From Saccharum officinarum (lineage: Eukaryota; Streptophyta; Magnoliopsida; Poales; Poaceae): DNA of 64,000 bases. The stretch is taken from contig CM036170.1 of NCBI GenBank assembly GCA_020631735.1, positions 63,751,737-63,815,736 on the forward strand, read 5' to 3'. Every line of letters begins with the position of its first letter. The first letter of the stretch is position 1. Positions 1 through 11,165 of this stretch are shown here, piece by piece. The notes under the pieces are model-generated. The model did no database searches, was not told the origin of the DNA, and worked only from the letters and a program-made list of their open reading frames with translations. Both the position numbers and the translations under genes were made by a program.

Positions 1-884
1 CACGGGGAATACGGTGTTTTCCCCTGGAGAAGATATCCTGTCTGGTCCCCCTAAGGACTGGTATGTCTTGAGAACCGGAACCATGGGACCTTCGTGCACA
101 CCACTCGCTCCCGATGGGCGGGAGACGATTACCCGACTGACTAGGGCGGTACCACTACTACTAGGTTGGAAGGTGATAGTATAGGAAGGTACGGGCATGG
201 GGACCCATACCCTCCTAAGACAGCGTAGTGACCTTGGGGGTCTGGTACTACGTCTCACAGTCTCAGCGTTTCGGTGGACGCGGAGGTGGCCCAGGGCTGA
301 GTGGTAGGGTGGTATTGTACCGGTTAGAAGGCAGTTGGAATCAGCCTAGACGAGTCGGATCGTCGAGGATGGCGATCTTGTGGATTACCAGGTGTACACG
401 CTCTGCATAGTTGATCGATCTATACGTATAGCCGCGTCCACGGTTATGGACATTCCCATGACCTACGCTTCACTTGATTAGAGAGAGGAGTCCTTTCTAC
501 CATTTCCCCGGGTTCTGTGTTAGATTCTGACTTTGGCCGTTGAGACGAGATCTGAGCGGGAGTCAATCTCGTCGCCTAGAGAGAGAGAGAGTGAGATGAG
601 ATGTGTTGTGTGTGATGGGTTTGGGAAAAATGTGTGACTAAGATGGGTTAAAAACTGATGAATACCTTATTATTAAAATGTTAACTACTTGCATAGGAAA
701 ACCACAGCCTAAATAGGTCTCTTTCTACTTCCCTCAATGCATTCCACTTTCCACAAAGCATCGCAAGCATAGGGTGGGCGATGCGTGGCCAGTACCAAGT
801 GTACTGATAAATTTTTGACAGGTTCCGAGCCCGAGTACGACTACGAGGGCGATGATTAGGAGAATTAGAGGGTCTGTTCTATGC
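1..884 (+). repeat. LTR-like non-coding fragment
   Basis: No open reading frame here looks like a real gene. The stretch has a short GA-rich run near 576-600. Near 795-830 it has an ordered set of words (AGTACC, GTGTACT, then ACAGGTTC). The long LTR at 56783-60881 shows a comparable order on its own strand (AGTAC, GTACT, then CAGGTTC). I infer the 3' part of a long-LTR (Tekay/Del-type Ty3) element in plus orientation, cut by the window edge. The exact end is not visible and could lie anywhere from about 860 to 905. Confidence 0.3.
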
Positions 885-3800
885 TCAAGCTAGTTCCAGA
901 AGATCGTTTTCCGCTCCTAGGGTGCCACGGAGGTAGCGGAGAAGCCGCTTCATAGCAGCCAGGTGGGGCTCCCGCGGAGCATGCATGTAGAGGCAGAGCT
1001 GCTGTACGACACAAGTGATGTCCGGTCGTGTGAAGGTGAGGTATTGGAGCACGCCAGCAAGACTCCGGTAGGCGATAGAGTCCGCTGGTCCAAGCATCGG
1101 ACCCCCAGCCTCTGATAGCTTCCTGTGGGTGTCAATCGGGGTAGAGCAGGACTTGCAGTCAGTCATCCTTGCTCGCTCCAAAATGTCACAAGTGAACTGC
1201 CGCTGGTGGAGGAACATGCCTGAAGGTCAGGGCTCAACAGTTACGCCGAGGAAGTGGTGGAGCACCCTAAGATCCTTCATAGCAAATTCCTTCTGGAGAG
1301 AATCAATGATGCGGTGGAGCAGAGACTCGCTGGAGGCGGTGAGAACAATGTCATCTACATAGAGGAGCAGGTAAGCAGTCTCACCCCCATAGTGGTATAT
1401 GAACAGGGAGGTGTCAGACTTGGCCTCCGTGAACCCAAGAGTCTGCAGGAAGGTAGCGAATCAAGAGTACCAAGCCCGGGGTGCCTGCTTGAGCCTGTAG
1501 AGAGATTTGTTGAGCTGGCAGACCAAGTCAGGACGAGAAGAATCCACGAAACCGGCCGACTGACTGCAGTAGACCGTCTCAGTCAGAGTGCCATGGAGAA
1601 AGGCATTCTTGACATCCAGCTGATGCACAGGTCAGGAGCGCTCGAGAGCCAGTGAGAGGACGGTGCGGAGTGTAGCTGGCTTCACCACGGGACTGAAGGT
1701 CTCATCATAGTCAATGTCGGGCCGCTGGGTGAAGCCACGGAGGACCCAGCGAGCCTTGTAGCGCTCCAAGGAACCATCAGCATGCCTCTTGTGCGTCTAG
1801 ATCCACTTGTCGGTGACAATGTTGGAGCCCGGCGGTCGGGACACGAGGTCCCATGTGTGGTTGGCGAGGAGGGCCGCGTACTCCTCTTCCATCGCGCGGC
1901 GCCAGTGAGGATCCACCAAGGCCGCGCGGACGGAAGAGGGTACAGGAGAGATCCCCGGCTCATAGGTGGCGGCGGTGAGGGCCTACGGGCGAGACGCCTG
2001 CCTCGTCACCATCGGGTGAATGTGACGAGGGTCCTGGTGAAGAAGAGGCGGATGGTACACTGGCGTGTCGACGCGAGAGCGTGGCGGGGCCGGCGGAGAA
2101 CACACTGGTGGCGAAGGCGACGACGCCGGAGCCGGCTCCCGCCGCCGCTGGTAGACGATGCCGAAATGCCCTGGAGGAGGTGGGGGCGTACCCGGCTCCT
2201 GGCGGCGCTGGTAGACGAGGCCGAAGCGCCCGGGAGGAGGTGGGGTCGGGGCGCTCGGTCCCACGATCGGAACGTCAGCGTCGGGCACAACGGGAGGCAG
2301 CGAAGCCACAGGGAGCAATGGTGGAAGCTCCGGTGCGGCCTCGGGCGTAGCAGGTACGGGAGGAAAGTCCTGGTGCGAGACCGGCAGGGGCGAGGTGATA
2401 CCACCAGGAGGGCACGCCGGAGTAGTACCTGCAGGGTAGAGGAAGAAGGGTGGCGGAATCACCGGGTCAGTGGGAAAAAGGAAGCCTCCGCAGGGTCAGC
2501 AGGAGGTGTGGAGGTAGAGGTGGTGAAGTAAGGGAATGCTGACTCATCAAACACGACATGGCGAGAGATGAGGACACGACGAGAGGAAAGGTCGAAGCAT
2601 CGGTAACCCTTGTGATCCGGAGAGTATCCGATGAAAACACAAAAGGTCGACCGGGGGACCAGTTTATGAGGAGCGGTGGCGGCGGTGTTAGGGTAACACG
2701 CACACCCAAAGACTCGAATGTGGTCGTAGCGAGGAGGGGTACCGAAAAGAGCATGGTGAGGTGTGGGAGCCGGGCAGGCAGTAGAAGGAAGACGGTTAAG
2801 GAGATAGGTGGATGTGTGCAGACACTCAGCCCAGAAGCGAGCGGGAAGGGATGCCTGGAGCAAAAGGGTGCGCATGGTGTCATTGGTTGTGCGGATCATG
2901 CGCTCTGCCTTGCCGTTCTGAGATGAGGTATACGAACAAGACATGCGCAGCTGGACACCGTGAGAAAGGAAGAAGGCACGTGAGGTTGAGTTATCGAACT
3001 CACGGCCATTGTCGCACTGGACAGCCTTGATGGTGAGGCCAACTGAGTGGATACCCAAGCGAAGAAGTGGCTGAGAGTGGGGAACGCCTCGGACTTGGCA
3101 CGCAGGGGGAAAGTCCAGGAGTAATGGGAGAAATCATTGACCACCACCAAGTAGTACTTATAGCCAGACATGCTGAGAACAGGAGAAGTCCACAAGTCGC
3201 AATGGATAAGAGCAAACACACAAGTGGCATGTGAAGAAGAAGACTGAAAGGGAAGACGAATGTGACGGCCCAGCTGGCACGCATGGCACAAGTGCTCATC
3301 GTGAGCCCGAGGACACCGAATGTCTGAACTACGACTGAGCTGCATGAGGGCATCCCGGCCAGGATGGCCGAGGCGGCGATGCCAAGTAGTGGGGGAAGTA
3401 GTAACGGCGAAAGCGGCTGAGGAGATGGGAGGCGAAGAAGGTGAAACAGACGCCGGAAACCAAAGTGTGTAGAGGGGTTCAGTGCTGTCACACCGGAGTA
3501 GAGGACACCGGGAGGCCAAATCCCGCACGATGAGACCAGAGGGGTCAAACTCAACCGAACAAGAGTTGTCAGTTGTGAAACGGCGAATAGAGAGAAGGTT
3601 GTGAACCATACCGGGAGCCACAAGAACATTAGGGATATGAAAGGAGCCGTGGAAACTGGCAGTGCCCACGGAGGAGATAGGAATGCAAGTGCCATTGGCG
3701 ACCATGATGGAAGAAGGACAGGAAGGGTGGGGAGGACGAAGAGAAGAAAGTAGACTCGCATCGGGCGTGGTGTGGAAAGTGGCGCCCGAGTCGGCGATCC

Positions 3801-4911
3801 AATCAGGACTGGCTGATCGCAGCCCTGCGGCAGGAGGAACTACGGGCGAAGGGCTGGCGGTGGTGCTGAAGGAGTAGGCCAAGGCAGCTGGGTCGCAACC
3901 GACAAGCCCGTGCCATGTGGGATGAAACATTGGAGGAGCACCAGTGAGCATGGCCGCCGACGGGCGAAGCTCACTCCGTGGAAGCACCGACGACTGTGAG
4001 GAATGGAGGTGGAGAAGTGGCTCCGTCTTGGCAAGTTGGGTGGGCGCACGGACCCGGGCCTCGGCAGCCGCGCCCGACGGCAGTAGGAGGGCATTGGCGG
4101 CACCTGGGCCCCCCGCGCCAGTGGCCCCGGCGCTCGCGGCCATGGTGGTGGCGGCGCCTGGAAGATGGCCCGGCTGCGGCGGAGGGTAGGGAGCCGACGA
4201 GGCCTTGCGTGCGACGCGGCGCCGGCACGTGGCACGAGAGGCAGCGGTGGTCGCGCCTACGCTGGTGCTGCGCACGCCCGCGTGCCAGCCAGCCGCAGCC
4301 AGGCCTGCAGGGGCAGGAGCTACCAGGCCCGCAGGGGCATCAGCGCCGAGGCCAGCAGGGGCAGCGGCACCCAGACCTGCAGGGGCAGCGGCGCCCACAG
4401 GGGCTCCAGCAGGGGCGCCAGCATGGGCGGCCCCGCCGGCGGCGGTTTCGCCAGGAGCGCCGGCGGCCGCGCCAGGATGGGCAGCGGCTGCGCCCACAGC
4501 GCCAGCAGCAGCAGCGGGAAGGGCTGCACGGTGGTGCCGCTCACGGCCGCTAGGGCGGAGGCGGCAGCAGAGGCGGCCACCACCGTTTCCCCCCCAGTGT
4601 CCGCCTGGACAGGCGTGCCCGCGCCTGGAGCGCCGGTTCCCACAGCCGCCAGGGCGCTGGCCAGCGTGGTTCCCAGCGGCAGTGGAGGAGGCGCGTGGCC
4701 CTGTGGCGGCGGTGGGGGAGCAGGCGCGGCTGCGGCGCTGGCCCCAGCAGCGCCTAGAAGGGGCGCGGCGGCCGGACCAGGAGGCACGGCGGCGGAGCCA
4801 GAAGCAGGGGCTGGGGCTGGAGAACGAGTGACCTGCGCCCAGGAAGGAGATGAGAGGGGAGGGAAAGAGGTAAAGGAAGAGGGAGGGGGAGGAGGGCGGC
4901 CAGCCATGGCC
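885..4911 (-). pseudogene. Copia gag-pol remnant with Ala-rich N-terminus
   Basis: A minus-strand polyprotein in several frames. From about 4910 to 4000 it is low-complexity Ala/Pro/Gly sequence with tandem repeats of an AAPAGL-like unit; I see neither the gag UBN2 fold nor a CCHC knuckle. Protease follows (WIADSGATFH, near 3790), then the integrase zinc region (WHRRLGHPGRDAL and a CHACQLG motif, near 3380-3290), the integrase core (CDLWTSP, near 3200; the second catalytic block VQCDNGREF, near 3010) and reverse transcriptase ([14 protein letters not shown] near 1620, YVDDIVL near 1360). The integrase is split between frames near 3000. The RT carries stops and ends after the LLRYLRGTL motif near 915. 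It once encoded the copia replication proteins and is now dead. The gag replacement is the odd part: either repeat expansion or a non-autonomous lineage. Confidence 0.8.
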
Positions 4912-4971
4912 ACCGCGGCAGGGGAGCCGGCGGCTGCAGGTGGCGGCAGCGGGTGGAAGGGAGGAGAACTA

Positions 4972-4985
4972 GGCTGCTGATACCA
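4972..4985 (-). other. Primer-binding site, tRNA-iMet type
   Basis: The minus strand reads TGGTATCAGCAGCC directly after the LTR. This matches the start of the common plant PBS TGGTATCAGAGC, complementary to the 3' end of initiator methionine tRNA, with a disturbed second half. Confidence 0.75.
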
Positions 4986-5103
4986 TGTTAGAGATTGAGA
5001 TTCTATATCTTTTGGGCTAACCCTAAAAGGGTAGCTATATAAGTAACCATACATGGGCCACATGGGCCTAGCCTCATGGGCCTAATACATTCACATTCCA
5101 ACA
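4986..5103 (-). repeat. 5' LTR of the first copia element (118 bp)
   Basis: On the minus strand the stretch begins TGTTGGAATG and ends CTCTAACA, the usual TG...CA form, and the primer-binding site follows immediately. At 118 bp it is unusually short for a copia LTR. A TATATAA-like motif (TTATATAGC on the minus strand, near 5035-5043) could be the promoter box. The matching 3' LTR is absent. Confidence 0.8.
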
Positions 5104-5186
5104 CTATTCCATAAACGCCCTACAAATATATACAAGTTATAGAACCTCTGCTAGAATAGTTAAAAAATTATTGTTTGCATCACTTA

Positions 5187-7811
5187 CTCTTGATAACGAT
5201 CTACAGCAGAGCAATTGGTCAAAATATACAGCCTCGCTGCATTCAATTCTCGTTCTGAGAGGTCACGAGACACGCCCCTACCATGAAGGGTGCCTTGATA
5301 TTGGAAAACATCTAAAGTGCAACCATCATTCTTCATGTGTGTTCCCCTACTGTTGTATCTGTCAACCTTTTTCCATCTAGTACGAACATGGTCAGCAAAA
5401 TATCCAGAAAAAAAGTCAGTTATCTCTTTCACTCGCCCTCTACAATAGAACCCTCAACTCTAGCTTTGTTATGCACTTTGAGGCCTAGGTCATGCATGTA
5501 CCTAGCAAAATATTACTGCAATGTTTAGTGATATAATAATAAAAAATTGAACCGAGCTGAACTAACTTATTTAGAAAAACTAATAATTACCTCTCATGTT
5601 GGTACATCCAGTGAAATGCCACAGGTCCGCCAACCCTTGCCTCATATGGAAGATGCACAATTAGATGTTGCATTGCATTAAAGAACCCTGGTGAAAACAT
5701 TTTCTCTAGCTTGCACAGAAGAACTGGAATCTCCTTCTCAAGTTCACGCATTCTCTCTCGATCAATTTCTTTGGCACATATTTGTCAATAAAAAAACACA
5801 GTTCTGCTATATCATTCCATTCCTTCTCAGGGATGAAACCCCTAAGTGCAACTGACAGTAGGCGCTCGATGATTATGTGTAAGTCATGGCTTTTTATACC
5901 AATAAATTTCTGTTTAACCAACTTTACAGATTTACTTAAATTAGCAGCAAAACGATCTGGGAACTTCAATTGCTTGAACCACTTGAGGATAACCAATCTA
6001 TCATCCTTACTAACACAATACTTTCCCCTCGGTTTTGACCATGTGCCATTGGGCTTCTTAACCAAGTCAAAAGTTGGGCGATCACAAAGCATAGCCATGT
6101 CAAGATGTGCTATAATATTATCCTTAGTTTTATCTGAGATATCTAGAGTTGTGCCTAATAGTGCCTCTGCAACATTTTTCTCATTGTGCATGAGATCAAT
6201 GTTATGTCGGAGAAGCAAAATTTTCCAGTATGGCAATTGCCACAAACAAATAATATCTGTCCAATTATGCGACTTTCCAAACCCTTCATATTTATTCTTG
6301 CCTTTGCTATCAAGAGTTAGATTATTTAACCGTTCCAATATCTCAGCACCAGTTAGGCGCTTTGGTGGAGGATCTGTAACTCTAGTTTTCTTACGAAAAC
6401 ACTTCACACTTTTGCGGAATGCATGGCTAGCTGGAAGGAATCTCCTATGACAATCAAACCAGCAAGGTTTGTGCCCATGCTTCAAATTAAATGTCTTAAT
6501 GTCAGACCCACAAATTGGACAAGCTAGCTTTCCATGTGTGCTCCAGCATGCTACTAAGCCATATCCAGGAAAATCATGAATGGTCCACAACACTATTGCC
6601 TTCATGGTGAACTTTTCCTTTCTATAACAGTCGTAAGTAAGAGAACCTTTTTCCCATAAATCCATGAGCTCATCAACTAGTGGTTCCATGTATATGTTGA
6701 AGTTCTTCCCCGGGTGTTCACGACCAGGAATAACGAGTGCAAGGATGATGTTGCTCTTTCTAGTGCACATTTCAGGAGGGAGGTTATACAGGACAGCAAA
6801 GATAGGCCAACAAGAGTATGGGGCAGCATGAGCACTAAAAGGTGTAAAACCATCCGTTACCAAACCAAGGCGCATGTTCCTAACCTCTTTGTCAAACTCT
6901 GGATACAAGTTGTTAAATTCCTTCCAAGCTTCTCTATCTGAAGGGTGAGCCATAAGATTATCATTGTTGTGGGGTTGTGCATGATACCCCATGTGCTTTG
7001 CCGTGTTCTGTGACATGTACAGGCATTGTAGCCTTTGAGTAATTGGAAGGTAACGCAAAACTTTTTTGGTACTTTCCTAGATTTCTTTCCTCTAGTTGGC
7101 TCCTCATACCGAGATTCACCACAGATAGAGCAGCTTTCTTTATCTATATTAGTTTTGTAATATATCATGCATCCATTGGGGCATGCATCAATCTTCACAT
7201 AAGGCATTCCTAGGCTATGCACAAACTTCTTAGACCTATAAAAGTTTTTAGGGAGATCCTTGGCAGCCTCATCTCCAACAACTTCATGTATAAGATTCAT
7301 TGTTTCATTGTAACCGGCTTCAGAAAGATTATATTTGTGTTTTGATGGTCATAAGTCATGCTACAATGGATAGGCAAGAGTGAGACGTCTTGTCATGCAG
7401 TGGTTTATCTACTTCTTCTAGCAGCTCATATAACTCCTTTGTTGCTTGAGTTGGCTCCTCACTCTGACAGACACCTTCGGCACCAATAGCATCAACTAGC
7501 ATTTCACTCATCCTATCTGAGCTAGCAACATGTTCACTGTCTGCTTGATCATTTACATCAGACTCCCCATGCCTAGTCCATCTCTCATACCCCAACTGGA
7601 AACCATTGCGGCATAAATGCATTTCCATTGCACCCCTTTTCCTCTTGTGGCGACAATCACACTTAGTACATGGACATTTAGATCTCCCATCTATAGCAGC
7701 TTCAGGTAATGAAAAGACATGGTCCTGAAAGGTGTCCAAACCAGCTTTCCAAACTGGAGTAAACAAGCTACCTTTCCATTCATTGTACATCCAACTACGA
7801 TCCTCACCCAT
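5187..7811 (-). pseudogene. TNP2-like CACTA transposase, decayed
   Basis: Minus-strand exons in order. 7811-7356 is the N-terminal transposase-associated domain (start MGEDRSWMY; Cys pairs in CPCTKCDC). 7300-5706 is the TNP2 transposase core (NMRLGLVTDGFTPF, CPICGSD, HNIDLMHNEKNVAEALL). About 5715-5590 matches the DUF4218-type region (VGGPVAFHWMY) and ends at a GTAATT donor. A further exon ends at 5187 with RYQE and a GTAAGT donor. CACTA transposases cut at the terminal repeats and subterminal motifs. The coding line is broken by a frameshift near 7060 (two overlapping frames) and by another near 5430. The copia element at 885-5103 lies in the intron after the 5187 exon, so the C-terminal exons are missing from the window. 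Family assignment is firm; activity is not expected. Confidence 0.85.
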
Positions 7812-9812
7812 GGAACGTACCTACCTAAATATTAGAATTCACGCTTTAGGAAAAAATCAAATTACTTTCATGGAAAGAAAAGAAAACCTCATATATGCAT
7901 GGTTCACATAGTGTCACAGCAGTCAGCTTTCCACCCACACATAAATCAGCTAGCTAGAACAACAAATCAGGAGATGAACTATTTGGGGGCTGCTAACTGT
8001 TCCTGACCTGAAATTCTAGCTTGTACGATTTGCAAGTGAGCAACAAACAGATCAGTAATTGATGTGTGAATTTATATAGTCCTGTTCTAAGGTGCTAATT
8101 TCATTAAGAGGTACTTTTGTAGTACTGACTGGTTACCAACACGAATTTGAAAGGTTGTAAAATTATGTGCTATTCATGTATCCAGTACTTGTTTTTTCCT
8201 AGTTATGTCTAATCAGTTAGGCTTCAGTACGTGCTTAATATCAGATCTGACATTAAGCTACTAAGGCTTCAGTCCAGGTATATAGCAACTAAAAGCAATG
8301 ACTTAAACCTAACAGTAAAGCTTCGATAACTAAACCCCAATTACAAGGCAGCAATAGTCATCAGACAAAGATGAATGCAGATTGTAGGTTGAATATAAAA
8401 CCTAATAAAAAGACCTATCATGGATATCTAAAGAACAACGGTAGGGTCCTTGACCATGGAGCATATGGCACAGAATAGGACAGGAAAGGGGTTCGTATTA
8501 TACCTTGTGAAGAAGATGAGCAGATGTCTGGCGGCACAGATGCTGATTGATTTAGTCCGCGGGAGCTCGGGGCCGGTGAGCGGAACAAGATGTGCTTCGC
8601 CCCTCCTGTAGGAGGGTCTTGGCAACCAACTGCACCCTATGATTACGCTTCGATTCAATCGGAGTGGCGGCGGCGATAAAACCTCTGAGAGGTTCGGTTG
8701 GGAACGTGGCCGAGAGATTCGGGATATGCGGCGTTTTTAGGTGCGACAGCGGGAGATTAGGCTTCGATTCGCGCTAAAACCTATCTGACTTCACGCTAAA
8801 GGTATTGCTAGTCTGCCGCCTCGTTCTTATTTCGGGACTATAAGATTCCATTTGATTGAGAACTAAAGGATTATATTCTTACCTTGACAAGCGAACAAGT
8901 TGTAGGCCAGTGGTAGAACGCCTTGCTTGGGCAATATTGATCTGGGTTCGAGTCATCAATGCAGCAAGGTTTTTCAACTTTTTGCACTTATTTTCAGGTA
9001 AGGTTCTTCCATGTTATTTCTTTTTTTCCAAGAAAAATACTAGAAACAAACTAATGATTACATTTTTTGCGAGGACAAACTAATGATTACTTGAATGTAC
9101 TTACTGGAACTTTACAATTATGAGGTCACTAAAAATTATGTTTATTTCAAATATCAAAATGTAGACCTATAGTCAGTGTTATGTTTTAATATTATATATA
9201 TTACATATAAAGCACGTGCGTGTTCTCAACCCATGAGGTTAGACAAGGCTAGAAGAGGGACATTATAAATGAAATAATTGTATTGTGCATTGACAATTGC
9301 ACTGTGCTTTATGCACCACCAAGAACTTAGTATACTTATAAAAATCATGAGAGAAAGATCTATGTTTTTCAATGCTATTCTTAGAAGAATAATAATGAAT
9401 CATCAAAGTGATATGTTGTGTAAAGTATAAGTGGTCTTTCAAATATTTATATCTATGACCATCTATTTAAAAAAAATATATAGGTTCATGGTATAATAGG
9501 ATTTATTCTTTTAGATTCACTATGAAAAATACTTTCATAATATATAATTCATATGTGAAATACTAGATAAATGCCCGTGCACTGCCCGGGGTCCTATTTT
9601 TTTTACAAATATCTAAGATGATCGATTTGATCATGACAAGCACCAATAGTAGATGCCTCCATTTTATTTCAGAAGCGCTTTGATGTCATGGTCGGTGGAG
9701 CCAGCGAGGCAAACAGGTAGACGGGGTAAGGGAAATTAGATTTACAATTCACTTCTTAATTGATCCAACATATATAAGGCCTATATACATAAGACGAATA
9801 TAGAATACTAGC

Positions 9813-10435
9813 AAAGGCCGACGGTGTCACTAAGACCGTTGGCAATTAATTTGCCCTCTCGGCCTTCTAGTGCAGTAACCGATAGGTCGACATCTAATGC
9901 TCGGGAATAGTTTGTACCTTCGGCTATTCAATACAAAGAACGACAGTGTCACTAAGATCGTTGGCAATTAATTTGCCCTCTCGGCCTTCTAGTGCGGTGC
10001 CTGACGGGTCGACATCTAATGCTCGGGAATAGTTTGTACCGTCAGCTATTAAAACAAAGACCGACAGTGTCCCTAAGACTGTTGGCAATTAATTTGCCCT
10101 CTCGGCCTTCTCGTGTAGTGCCCGACGGGTCGATATCTAACGCTCGGGAATAGTTTGTACCGTCGGCTATTCAATACAAAGACCAACGGTGTCACTAAGA
10201 CTGTTGGCAATTAATTTGCCCTCTCGACCTTCTCGTGCAGTGCCCGATGGGTCGATATCTAACGCTCGGGAATAGTTTGTACTCTCGGCTATTCAATACA
10301 AAGATTGACTGTGTCACTAAGACTGTTGGCAATTAATTTGTTGTCTCGGCCTTCTAGTGTAGTGCCCGACGGGTCGACATCTAACGCTCGGGAATAGGTT
10401 GTACCGTTGGCTATTCAATACATATACCGACGGCA
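9813..10435 (+). repeat. Five 122-bp subterminal tandem repeats of the CACTA element
   Basis: The word GGCAATTAATTTG starts at 9841, 9963, 10084, 10206 and 10328, a period of 121-122 bp. Each unit holds GCCGACGG-like and CCGTCGGCTATT-like words in opposite orientations plus GCTCGGGAATAG. CACTA elements carry such subterminal motifs as binding sites for the element-encoded DNA-binding protein; that role is inferred here. Confidence 0.8.
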
Positions 10436-10531
10436 GAGCTTATAACCGTCGATAACATGTTAATTGTCGGCCTTTCACGGTTTCCCCAACTATCTGTCGG
10501 CTATTATACTTCCCTGTCAGCATAGGTTGTG

Positions 10532-10543
10532 TTTCTAGTAGTG
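10532..10543 (-). repeat. CACTA terminal inverted repeat (right end)
   Basis: TTTCTAGTAGTG on the plus strand, i.e. CACTACTAGAAA entering the element from the right. It is the correct motif for the superfamily and lies about 100 bp outside the subterminal repeat array. Confidence 0.8.
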
Positions 10544-10985
10544 GGCCAACGCGAGGTGTGGGCCCGTGTGGCCAACCGTGTGACCATCGTTGAGCTCCGC
10601 ATGAGGTCCTCCGCTCGAGCTCCCCACCCCTTCGTGCCATCAGCGATGACCACGCAGACTCCGCGGGCACCGCTGCCACCACGCCACCACAGGGATGACC
10701 ACCAAACGTTCGATGGAATGTGCAAGCCAAGCCATATAACCAAACACACCAATTCTAATGCAGGTTTCCACGGTTCTATGCAACCAAACAACTGTATCTT
10801 GTATAGCCCTAGCCTGTCTTTGCCTGTCCTGGCTTAGAAAACTAGTCAGGCTAAGAATAGAAGGACAACCAAACAACCTCTATGTCTCCTCACTCAGCTA
10901 GCTTTGTGCTAGATGCATGTATAGGGCATGCTGACATATGGGAAAAAAAATGGGGTGGGTGATGGGTCCATGTAGCCACCATGCG
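10544..10985. other. Flank between CACTA and LINE
   Basis: No convincing gene. It contains several AACCAAACA-type words (near 10728, 10788 and 10868) of the kind found at grass MITE ends, but I could not pair them into one element. After removal of the LINE this stretch joins directly to 37239 onward. Confidence 0.5.
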
Positions 10986-11002
10986 CCCCCTGCTAGATTG
11001 TC
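10986..11002 (+). repeat. LINE target-site duplication, left copy (17 bp)
   Basis: CCCCCTGCTAGATTGTC. An identical 17-mer lies at 37222-37238. The left copy directly abuts the poly(T) at 11003, i.e. the poly(A) tail of a minus-strand LINE. Confidence 0.85.
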
Positions 11003-11165
11003 TTTTTTTTTTGCGATTCAGAGCTCATTTCATTCATCAAGGAACAACAGAGTTACAATCTTCAGTCAACAGATGATCGATGCAAGTTGGGGCTGATTGC
11101 CGCTCACCCAACCTGTCGATATCTGTGACTTGCTTTGCTAGCACATGGGCTACACGATTACAAGA

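Larger units (their letters stand above)
885..5103 (-). mobile_element. Truncated Ty1/copia retrotransposon
   Basis: Reading the minus strand from 5103 downward: an LTR, a tRNA-iMet-type primer-binding site, a gag position filled with Ala/Pro/Gly-rich sequence, then protease, integrase and reverse transcriptase. The order protease-integrase-reverse transcriptase defines Ty1/copia. The element stops in the RT/RNase H connection near 900, and no 3' LTR is seen before position 1. The 5' side is intact: the LTR ends exactly at 5103 and the next five bases, CTATT, are the presumed target duplication. It interrupts an intron of the CACTA transposase gene, so it is younger than the CACTA element. 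Stops and frameshifts make it non-functional. Confidence 0.85.
5104..10543 (-). mobile_element. CACTA (En/Spm-type) DNA transposon, right part
   Basis: The right end is the dodecamer TTTCTAGTAGTG at 10532-10543, reverse complement of the CACTA-type terminus CACTACTAGAAA. Inside it lies a long subterminal repeat block (9813-10435) with many GCCGACGG/CCGTCGGC words. A TNP2-type transposase gene runs on the minus strand below 7811. The left end is not in the window: copia DNA begins at 5103 and nothing like CACTAC(A/T)AGAAA appears below it. The three bases after the end, GGC, would be the target duplication. The 7812-9812 stretch is AT-rich and non-coding, presumably promoter, 5' leader and spacer of the transposase gene. 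Confidence 0.8.

Noticed and set aside
228..410. Short plus-strand frame near the left edge
   Set aside because: 60 codons in LTR-like DNA with no family resemblance.
1129..1655. Plus-strand frames over the first copia RT
   Set aside because: Antisense shadows; the minus strand gives recognisable RT motifs ([16 protein letters not shown]).
3978..4980. Long plus-strand Ala/Arg-rich frames
   Set aside because: Low-complexity GC-rich antisense of the copia gag-like tract.
8896..8975. Possible tRNA gene
   Set aside because: Box A and box B words are present but no acceptor or anticodon stem can be drawn.
9813..10435. Regular repeats that could be taken for a CRISPR-like array
   Set aside because: Units are 122 bp with no conserved-repeat/variable-spacer split, in a plant CACTA end.
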